Origin: Candidatus Bipolaricaulota bacterium | GTDB taxonomy: Bacteria > Bipolaricaulota > Bipolaricaulia > RBG-16-55-9 > DRXL01 | Direction of reading: 5' to 3' | Assembly (NCBI GenBank): GCA_938091745.1 | Contig: CALLJK010000029.1 | Span: forward strand, 1 to 34,758 | DNA length: 34,758 nucleotides | Shown here: positions 29,679 to 34,758 of the stretch, piece by piece | How positions within the stretch are numbered: the stretch's first letter is position 1 | Layout of the letters: each line of letters starts with the position of its first letter | The notes under the pieces: generated by a model | Told to the model about the DNA's origin: nothing | The model's database searches: none | Seen by the model: only the letters and a program-made list of their open reading frames with translations | Position numbers and translations under genes: made by a program

Positions 29679-30620
29679 ATGCGCGCGCGTATTGCGATTC
29701 TCAGTCTGTTGATGATCATCCTGGTTGGCCCGCTGGTGCTCCTCGCTCAGCAAGCCCCAGCCCAAGTCGTCTTCCCCGACGACGCAAAATTCTCTGAACT
29801 CCAAAGCGCCTTCCAAGAGAAGACCAAGATCACCGGATCTGCGTGGGCCGATGAGTTTCAAAAGCGTCAGCCGTTCGGCCAAGTGCGCAGCAGCACCGGC
29901 ATCACCGGGACGCTCTTTTCGGAAGCGTTCGCACTTCCAGCTCTGCTCTTTGGTCAAGTCCCGTATATCGTCTACGGCACGATTGACATCCCCCAAGGCG
30001 CCAAGCTCGCCGGACGAGACTTTTCTGGCAAGTACGGGATCGTCGTCATCGCTAATCCGCTCGTCGCAGCGCTTCTAGATATTCCGACGGGCACCATTGG
30101 CGCGTTTGTAATACTCCCCGTGAGCGGCACGACCCCGCTCTTCCCGATCTTCCCTATCGCGCCCTTCGTGGGACCCGTAGGGATCTTTCAGATTCTCTTT
30201 TCACTGATTACTGTGCCGACGCCAACGCCTCCGGCGCCACCAGCTCCACAAATTCCGCAAGCCCCGGCGCCAACCTGCCCGCACGATCTGCCCAATAAGA
30301 GCGACGTCAACGCGCCTATGAATGCTCCCGCAGTCATCGCGACGATCTCCGACACTGCCAAACTCTTTGAGATCGGCATGGCGCCACCGGCATTCTTAAC
30401 GGTGCAGTCGTTTACACAGTCACTACAGTTCTCGTACACGACGGCTCTCTACCGTCGCATTGGGATCATCATCGGGCCGGGCAGTCAACAGATCCCCGTG
30501 ACGATAGATCTTCCGTTCGTGCTCTTCATCACAGCAGGGCAGAAAGCCGCGTGTCTGGAAGCAACACCGAAGCTCATCAACGGCGTGCCAACGATCGTTG
30601 GTACGCTGAGCACAAACTGA
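29679..30620 (+). CDS. Secreted protein of unknown function
   Basis: 313 aa from ATG 29679, with AAAGGGG 11 nt upstream. A signal peptide of about 25 residues (RARIAILSLLMIILVGPLVLLAQQ) is followed by a mature part rich in short strands: TGTLFSEAFALPALLFGQVPYIVYGTID, GKYGIVVIANPLVAALLDIPTGTIGAFVIL. A hydrophobic Pro/Phe stretch (LFPIFPIAPFVGPVGIFQILFSLI) follows, then a Pro-rich linker (TPTPPAPPAPQIPQAPAPT) and a second beta-rich part. Two Cys (one in PTCPHD, one near the end) could pair outside the cell. No family recognised; not obviously an enzyme. Confidence 0.7.
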   Translation: MRARIAILSLLMIILVGPLVLLAQQAPAQVVFPDDAKFSELQSAFQEKTKITGSAWADEFQKRQPFGQVRSSTGITGTLFSEAFALPALLFGQVPYIVYGTIDIPQGAKLAGRDFSGKYGIVVIANPLVAALLDIPTGTIGAFVILPVSGTTPLFPIFPIAPFVGPVGIFQILFSLITVPTPTPPAPPAPQIPQAPAPTCPHDLPNKSDVNAPMNAPAVIATISDTAKLFEIGMAPPAFLTVQSFTQSLQFSYTTALYRRIGIIIGPGSQQIPVTIDLPFVLFITAGQKAACLEATPKLINGVPTIVGTLSTN

Positions 30621-30631
30621 GCGTGATCGCT

Positions 30632-31102
30632 ATGGAACAGAAAGCGTTTCAAGACTACTATCCCGATAACTTAAGCTACTGTTACGGCTGCGGCCGGCTC
30701 AACGAGCACGGTTTGCACATCAAAAGCTACTGGGACGGCGACGAAACGGTCTGCGTCTTCACGCCGAAGCCCTATCATATCGCGATTCCCGGCTATGTCT
30801 ACGGCGGGCTGATCGCCTCGCTCATTGACTGTCACTCGACGGGGACAGCATCAGCAGCGGCGTATAAAGCCCAAGGGCGGGAGATGGGCACTGAGCCCCC
30901 GTTACGGTTCGTCACGGCATCACTGAAAGTTGATTATCTCCGTCCGACGCCATTAGGTGTGCCGTTAGAGGTGCGCGCACGGGTGAAAGAGATCAGCGGG
31001 CGCAAGGTGATCGTCGAGTCGAGACTGATCGCCAATGGGGAAGTCTGCGCGCGCGGGGAGGTCGTCGCGGTGCAAATGCCGGAGCACTTGCTGAAGAAAT
31101 AA
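30632..31102 (+). CDS. PaaI-type hotdog thioesterase
   Basis: 156 aa from ATG 30632; a GTG at 30623 is a possible alternative, neither with a strong ribosome binding site. The protein has CYGCGRLNEHGLHIKSYW near its start, a four-Cys-like loop seen in many PaaI proteins. The hotdog core is GYVYGGLIASLIDCHSTGTASAAAY with the Gly-Gly helix and Asp/His region, then FVTASLKVDYLRPTPLGVPLEVRARV. Such enzymes cleave acyl-CoA thioesters, often aryl or medium acyl groups. It begins 11 nt behind the secreted protein gene, probably by co-transcription only. Confidence 0.85.
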   Translation: MEQKAFQDYYPDNLSYCYGCGRLNEHGLHIKSYWDGDETVCVFTPKPYHIAIPGYVYGGLIASLIDCHSTGTASAAAYKAQGREMGTEPPLRFVTASLKVDYLRPTPLGVPLEVRARVKEISGRKVIVESRLIANGEVCARGEVVAVQMPEHLLKK

Positions 31103-31112
31103 AGAGCAAGGG

Positions 31113-31187
31113 ATGGAGCAAGCGGGAGATGTCATCGTCTTTGCGACCCCGGTCTTTGTCAACAGGCCTTGGAAGAAATCTAGCTGA
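31113..31187 (+). pseudogene. Possible flavodoxin-like gene fragment
   Basis: A 24-codon frame (MEQAGDVIVFATPVFVNRPW and a short end) fills the gap between the thioesterase and FMN reductase genes. DVIVFATPVF resembles a flavodoxin-fold strand. It may be a remnant of a lost gene or chance. Confidence 0.25.
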
Positions 31188-31716
31188 CCCTCTGTGTCCA
31201 GGCAATGAGCGCCTCGAGGAGCGCCCGCACCCGTTCGCGTGTCGACGCGTCTACAAGACGCCCTTGAGCGTCGAACTTCCCCTCAGCCTGGGAGATATAG
31301 AGTTCGGGCTTGGGCAGCACGAGCATCCCTAAGGCTACGCAGACCTCGCGCAGATGGAGTTGAGCGCGCAGGGTGCCGAAGCGCCCCACACTCACCCCAA
31401 AGAGCGCTGCAGGCTTGCCCTCACCTGGTTGGTTGGGCAAGCGTGAGACCCAATCGAGCGCGTTCTTCAGCACCCCGGGGATGGAGTGATTGTACTCTGG
31501 AGTAGCAATGAGCAGGGCATCGCTTTGAGCGATGCGCTCTCCCAAACGCTGCACCGAGTCAGGGAAGGGCTGAATATCTTCATTGTACAGGGGAATGGGA
31601 GAGAGATCGAAGGTCTCCAGCGTCACGCCCTGAGGGAGCAGCTCTTGCGCGGCACGCAGCGCCGCGGTGTTATACGAACTCTTGCGGAGGCTTCCCGATA
31701 TCCCTAGAATCTTCAT
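31180..31716 (-). CDS. NADPH-dependent FMN reductase family protein
   Basis: 178 aa from ATG 31716. KILGISGSLRKSSYNTAALRAAQELL is the FMN phosphate loop, and ATPEYNHSIPGVLKNALDWVSRL (about 71-93) is the signature that contacts the isoalloxazine. GKPAALFGVSVGRFGTLRAQLHLREV completes the flavodoxin-like fold. The family reduces FMN, quinones, azo compounds or metal ions with NAD(P)H in the cytoplasm. A TATAAT 7 nt before the ATG and no ribosome binding site point to a leaderless mRNA. The divergent purE starts only 30 nt away. Confidence 0.9.
   Translation of the reverse strand: MKILGISGSLRKSSYNTAALRAAQELLPQGVTLETFDLSPIPLYNEDIQPFPDSVQRLGERIAQSDALLIATPEYNHSIPGVLKNALDWVSRLPNQPGEGKPAALFGVSVGRFGTLRAQLHLREVCVALGMLVLPKPELYISQAEGKFDAQGRLVDASTRERVRALLEALIAWTQRVS
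31682..31710 (+). promoter_or_regulatory. Possible purE promoter within the FMN reductase gene
   Basis: TTGCGG (31682-31687), 17 nt, TAGAAT (31705-31710), about 30 nt from the purE start. It lies in the first codons of the opposite gene, so the two promoters overlap. Confidence 0.45.
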
Positions 31717-31723
31717 GCTCAAG

Positions 31724-31729
31724 ATTATA
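31724..31729 (-). promoter_or_regulatory. -10 box of the FMN reductase gene, leaderless type
   Basis: TATAAT on the minus strand, 7 nt before the ATG at 31716; no convincing -35. Confidence 0.55.
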
Positions 31730-31746
31730 GCGCAAGGAGGCAGGCT

Positions 31747-32232
31747 ATGCAGCCCTTGGTGAGCGTGATTATGGGATCGAAGACTGATTGGGAGACGATG
31801 GAGCAGTGCGTCAAGACTTTAGAAGATCTGGGTGTACCCTGTGAAGTACGGGTGCTTAGCGCGCATCGCACACCCGAGGCGCTGAGTGAATATATAGAAT
31901 CTGCCGAGGGTCGCGGGATAGAAGTCTTCATAGCTGCTGCAGGAGGGGCAGCGCACCTAGCTGGAGTGATCGCATCGAAGACCCTTGTGCCGGTGCTTGG
32001 TGTGCCCATGGAGTCAAAACTTTCGGGGCTTGATTCTCTGTTATCTATGGTGCAGATGCCTGCGGGAGTCCCCGTGGGCACGCTCGCTATTGGGAGGGCT
32101 GGGGCGATCAACGCGGCGCTTCTTGCAACGGCAATCTTAGCCAACAAATATCCCCAGTATCGAGAAGCCCTGAAAAGATATCGTGAATCACAAGCCAAGG
32201 CGATCTTAGAGCACCCTGACCCACGCGCTTAA
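31747..32232 (+). CDS. purE: N5-carboxyaminoimidazole ribonucleotide mutase
   Basis: 161 aa, class I PurE. SVIMGSKTDWETMEQ is the phosphate loop, VLSAHRTPEAL holds the active-site His, IAAAGGAAHLAGVIAS and GVPMESKLSGLDSLLSMVQMPAGVPVGTLAIGRAGAINAALLA complete the octamer core and active site. It moves the carboxyl group of N5-CAIR to make CAIR in purine synthesis. AAGGAGG stands 7 nt before the ATG. purK and other purine genes are not adjacent. Its end overlaps the CPBP gene by 4 nt, tail to tail. Confidence 0.96.
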   Translation: MQPLVSVIMGSKTDWETMEQCVKTLEDLGVPCEVRVLSAHRTPEALSEYIESAEGRGIEVFIAAAGGAAHLAGVIASKTLVPVLGVPMESKLSGLDSLLSMVQMPAGVPVGTLAIGRAGAINAALLATAILANKYPQYREALKRYRESQAKAILEHPDPRA

Positions 32233-33041
32233 TCCAATGAGCGCGAGGATCGATGAACGTTATAGAGCGCGACGATCAGCACGATCCCGGAAAACACATA
32301 GACCCCTATCGGATACCCCGCGCTCAAGAGAATCTCTCTGGGGCTCATCTGGGGATTGGCTGCTTGCCATAAGCTCGATTCGAGAGTTGCCCACAGATTA
32401 TTGAACCCATGAGCGGCGATCGCCGGGTAGATACTTCCCGAACGCACCGTGAGATACCCCAGATACAGCCCGGTGAAGAACGCGCCCAGCCCCTGCAAGG
32501 GATCAAGATGGATAACCCCAAATAATAGCGCCGAGAGCACGACAGCAGTTGCTGACCCGAGGCGGCTGCGTAGCCCCTGCAAGATCAGCCCGCGAAACGC
32601 TAGCTCCTCACTGAGCGCCGGCCCGACACTCAACGAGAGCGCATAGAAGAGATAGACGCTCGGCGCGCTGAAGCGCGACAGCCGCACGAGAAGCTCCAAC
32701 TCTTTCGAGACGAGCCAGGGCATCGCTTCAATCACGGGCCAGAGCAGAAGCCCACTGAGCATCCCCACGGGGACGACGCCCAGCGCAGCCCAGAAATACA
32801 GAACAGGGCGCACGCGCTGCAAGCTCAGTGCTGCGCGCAGATCAAAGCCCTTGCGCTGGGCAAAGACTACCAGAGCAAGGATCATCAACGCTGCTTGCAG
32901 AAGCCCCGCGGTCGCAAAGAAAATCTGCTTATCAGGAATGACCTGCTTCAAGGGGATCGCGAGAAATCCCCCCACGAATATGACCCCCCACAAAATGATA
33001 TAAAAACCGAGAGCAGCCCCTGCACCCGGTAAGGAAGCCAT
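32229..33041 (-). CDS. CPBP-family intramembrane metalloprotease
   Basis: 270 aa from ATG 33041, 8 nt after GGAGGT. Seven to eight helices. The CAAX/Rce1-like motifs are SEELAFRG (Glu145, Glu146, Arg150), FGVIHLD (His178) and HGFNNLWA (His211, Asn215), which form the metal and catalytic site within the membrane. Bacterial CPBP proteins are linked to bacteriocin immunity or maturation and to membrane protein processing. No bacteriocin gene is near, so the substrate is unknown. Confidence 0.9.
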   Translation of the reverse strand: MASLPGAGAALGFYIILWGVIFVGGFLAIPLKQVIPDKQIFFATAGLLQAALMILALVVFAQRKGFDLRAALSLQRVRPVLYFWAALGVVPVGMLSGLLLWPVIEAMPWLVSKELELLVRLSRFSAPSVYLFYALSLSVGPALSEELAFRGLILQGLRSRLGSATAVVLSALLFGVIHLDPLQGLGAFFTGLYLGYLTVRSGSIYPAIAAHGFNNLWATLESSLWQAANPQMSPREILLSAGYPIGVYVFSGIVLIVALYNVHRSSRSLD

Positions 33042-33063
33042 CAGCACTCACCTCCAAAAAAAG

Positions 33064-33092
33064 AGTATAGTCCTGAGGGCCAGGGCAAGCAA
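33064..33092 (-). promoter_or_regulatory. Promoter of the CPBP protease gene
   Basis: On the minus strand TTGCTT (33092-33087), 17 nt, TATACT (33069-33064), close to the GGAGGT site. Confidence 0.55.
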
Positions 33093-33186
33093 AATTTACA
33101 ATAGACGCCGTCACTGTTTTTTACGTTGAAATCAGAAAAATCCGCGCATCCCTCGTCTCGAGAAGGCTCTGGAGGAGGCTTCCGAC

Positions 33187-33216
33187 TTGACTTTTGGGTC
33201 ACTTCTGCTCTACAAT
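33187..33216 (+). promoter_or_regulatory. Promoter of the HU gene
   Basis: TTGACT (33187-33192), 18 nt, TACAAT (33211-33216), 35 nt before the ATG. The rest of the 145-nt gap (33042-33186) shows no further feature. Confidence 0.7.
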
Positions 33217-33251
33217 ACAACTATCTTAGCAACCACTAAAGGGGGTTCACT

Positions 33252-33575
33252 ATGAACAAAGCAGAGCTCATCGAGACCGTGGCCCAGAGGACGGGCATGC
33301 CCAAGCGCACCGCGCGCGAGGCCGTCAACACCATCTTCACCGCGATCTCCAAGTCGGTCGCAGAGGGCCAGACCGTGCGCATCACCGGGTTTGGCAGCTT
33401 TGTGGCCCGGGCGCGCCGCAGCAGCAGCCGCATCAACCCGCAGACCGGCCAGCGCCTGATGGTGCCTAGCAAGGTCGTCCCGGCCTTCCGCGCCGGTCGC
33501 GAACTCAAAGAGATGGTGCGCAAGAGGCTGAAGGTCATCGAGGCTGGCGGAAAACTCTCCGTCAAGAGGGCATAA
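33252..33575 (+). CDS. hup: HU-family DNA-binding protein
   Basis: 107 aa. MNKAELIETVAQRTGMPKRTAREAVNTIFTAI is the helical base, VRITGFGSFVARARRSSSRINPQTGQ the beta arm that enters the DNA minor groove, with the Asn-Pro tip, and VPAFRAGRELKEMV the closing strand and helix. It is about 15 residues longer than the usual 90, with a basic tail (KRLKVIEAGGKLSVKRA). HU bends and packs chromosomal DNA. AAAGGGGG lies 7 nt before the ATG. A G/C-rich hairpin follows the stop. Confidence 0.95.
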   Translation: MNKAELIETVAQRTGMPKRTAREAVNTIFTAISKSVAEGQTVRITGFGSFVARARRSSSRINPQTGQRLMVPSKVVPAFRAGRELKEMVRKRLKVIEAGGKLSVKRA

Positions 33576-33579
33576 GAAC

Positions 33580-33626
33580 TTCCCCCCATACCCCCCTTCC
33601 CGAACCGGGAAGGGGGGTGGGGGGAA
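33580..33626. terminator. Hairpin between HU and the ribbon-helix-helix gene
   Basis: TTCCCCCCATACCCCCC, then the CTTCCCG-AAC-CGGGAAG stem and the complementary arm. Nearly perfect palindrome 4 nt behind the HU stop and 8 nt from the opposite gene's stop, so it could end transcription from both sides. Its C-run/G-run build is close to the palindromic repeats of this window, and it may be a derived copy. Confidence 0.6.
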
Positions 33627-33633
33627 TAAGTCT

Positions 33634-33927
33634 TTACTTTAAAGGCCGTCCACCCTTAAGCTCAGATCTTCGTGGGGGGAAGGGCTCGCCCCGTTCACGC
33701 TCGAGCTTCTCGACAGCCGCCGTGAGCGCCTCTTCAGCGAGCCCGGCAAGCGTCAGCCCCGGCGTCCAATAGACGGCGTTTTTGACGCGCTCAATCAAGT
33801 CGACAGGCAGATGGACTGTCAGTCGCTCCTTGATAATCCTTCTCTTTGGCGTTCCACTATCTATATGCTGTTGAGCTGGGATGACCGTATCAAGCGGGTT
33901 TACCCCGATGGTGCGTCGCCTGGCCAT
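33634..33927 (-). CDS. Ribbon-helix-helix protein, partner of ParA
   Basis: 97 aa. A basic, loose N-terminus (ARRRTIGVNPLDTVIP) is followed by an RHH core: RLTVHLPVDLIERVKNAVYWTPGLTLAGLAEEALTAAVEKLERERG, with the DNA-contacting strand at RLTVHLP and two helices. It begins 1 nt after the ParA stop, with GGGAGG at the start. Small RHH proteins paired with ParA act as the centromere-binding partner (ParG/CopG type) on plasmids and some chromosomes. Binding to nearby DNA is likely but no repeated site is seen here. Confidence 0.8.
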   Translation of the reverse strand: MARRRTIGVNPLDTVIPAQQHIDSGTPKRRIIKERLTVHLPVDLIERVKNAVYWTPGLTLAGLAEEALTAAVEKLERERGEPFPPRRSELKGGRPLK

Positions 33928-33928
33928 T

Positions 33929-34696
33929 CTACTCCCTCCCTCGCTCCTGACGGATGATCTCTACCGCGAGCGCGCGATAATCCTGAGCCCCATAGCTGCG
34001 CGAATCGTAGAGCGTAATGGGCTTGCCAAACGACGGGCACTCGGCGAGACGGACGTTCTCCCGAATGACCGTCTTATAGACAAGCTCCCCGAAACGGCTC
34101 TGGAGTTGCTCGACGACTTCCTGGGCATGACGAGTCCGCCTGTCTACCCGACACACCAAGATCCCACAGATTGTGAGCTCCGGGTTCAGCCGCTCCTTAA
34201 CGACATCTATGGTCTGCAGAAGCTGCGCCAAGCCCTCCAGCGCCAGCACGTGGGCTTCAACGGGGACGAGCACTTCGCCAGCGGCCGCCAGCGCATTAAC
34301 AGTCAGAATCCCTAGCGCCGGAGGACAGTCTATGAGGAGATACTCCCAGCGATCTGTGGGGAGATTGCGGACTTGCCGGCGCAAGATCGTCTCCGCGCCG
34401 ACCTCCCCGGCGAGGGCCTTCTCAGCTCCCACCAGCCAGGGGCTGGCCGGGACAACCTCAACGTTGGGAACGTTTGTTTGACTGATAATATCTATAACGT
34501 TCCCGTTTTCGACAAAGGCGCGAAAGATGCCCTTATCAGTATTCTTGATGCCGAACCATGACGTGGCTGAACACTGCGGATCGAGATCCATCACTAAGAC
34601 CCGACGCTTCTTCTCCCCCAGCGCTGCAGCCAAGTTGACGGCGGTCGTCGTCTTACCGGAGCCGCCCTTCTGGTTAGTGATCGCGATACATCGCAT
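33929..34696 (-). CDS. parA: ParA-family partition ATPase
   Basis: 255 aa from ATG 34696 (MRCIAITNQKGG). The deviant Walker A KGGSGKTTT is at residues 10-18, Walker A' is VLVMDLDPQCSAT, and Walker B is YLLIDCPPALGIL; these are the ParA/Soj motifs. It lacks an N-terminal helix-turn-helix, as in type Ib plasmid and chromosomal Soj proteins. It binds DNA with ATP and moves cargo linked to its partner. The RHH gene follows directly and no parB is seen in the window. Chromosomal versus plasmid origin cannot be told. Confidence 0.92.
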   Translation of the reverse strand: MRCIAITNQKGGSGKTTTAVNLAAALGEKKRRVLVMDLDPQCSATSWFGIKNTDKGIFRAFVENGNVIDIISQTNVPNVEVVPASPWLVGAEKALAGEVGAETILRRQVRNLPTDRWEYLLIDCPPALGILTVNALAAAGEVLVPVEAHVLALEGLAQLLQTIDVVKERLNPELTICGILVCRVDRRTRHAQEVVEQLQSRFGELVYKTVIRENVRLAECPSFGKPITLYDSRSYGAQDYRALAVEIIRQERGRE

Positions 34697-34758
34697 AAGT
34701 TCCCGTTTCCCCCTTTCCCAACGTTGGAGCTTTCGTAGACGTATCATACGGGAGAGGC

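Noticed and set aside
34741-34758. Start of another family-2 repeat (ACGGGAGAGG) at the window end
   Set aside because: Only about ten bases match and the window stops; too short to call.

Overview
This window looks like chromosomal DNA of an uncultivated, anaerobic, metal- and sulfur-handling bacterium. The bacterial signs are a type-A RNase P RNA, an HU gene, TTGACA/TATAAT-type promoters and AGGAGG ribosome binding sites. The anaerobic signs are a bis-MGD molybdoenzyme of the tetrathionate reductase type, several 4Fe-4S ferredoxins, a corrinoid/iron-sulfur-type FeS domain, a MtrA-like cobamide protein, HypD/HypE and an indolepyruvate-oxidoreductase-like TPP enzyme. A Bipolaricaulota (Acetothermia, OP1)-like host would fit, but this is a weak inference: no 16S gene or ribosomal protein cluster is present.

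Layout. 1-3435: the 3' part of the molybdoenzyme gene, a damaged DUF4258 / YgiT-type zinc-finger pair and a decayed secreted-protein fragment. 3404-6520 (minus): an ArsR-controlled unit (arsR, ArsP-type permease, Cys-rich thioredoxin-fold protein, FmdB zinc ribbon, MtrA-like protein). 6537-12315 (minus): a run of close-packed genes (thioredoxin-VKOR fusion, FeS protein, ferredoxin-NAD(P)H reductase, ferredoxin, ProC, DUF169, VanX-type dipeptidase, zinc ribbon). 12404-16099 (minus): a second ArsR-controlled unit (arsR, second permease, small thioredoxin, ArsF-like, ArsG-like, TauE/SafE). 16144-18422 (plus): hypD-hypE. 18428-21478 (minus): Na+/H+ antiporter, UspA, HEAT protein and an unknown protein. 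21488-24276: rnpB, small unknown genes, a TPM-domain protein, a C4 zinc ribbon coiled-coil protein, tRNA-Ala(GGC) and a small basic protein. 24259-33041: sua5, a large lamin-tail/dockerin/cohesin surface protein, the IorA-like enzyme, a DUF2299-like protein, a secreted protein, a PaaI thioesterase, an FMN reductase, purE and a CPBP protease. 33187-34696: HU, a ribbon-helix-helix protein and ParA.

The most unusual feature is a set of GC-rich palindromic repeats (about 40-116 bp) scattered through the window. Copies lie between genes and also inside genes. One is in-frame in hypE, one is in-frame in the IorA-like gene and is read in the same frame as in hypE, and one forms the top of helix P12 of RNase P RNA. 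The hypE copy is one family nested in another. This resembles, by analogy, the protein-coding palindromic elements known from Rickettsia.

Regulation can be read in several places. Both arsR genes have near-consensus promoters whose -10 region overlaps a TATGC-N8-GCATA dyad, so the two units probably form one regulon. Four genes (hypD, sua5, a DUF2299-like gene and an FMN reductase gene) have a -10 box only 6-8 nt before the start codon, which predicts leaderless mRNAs.
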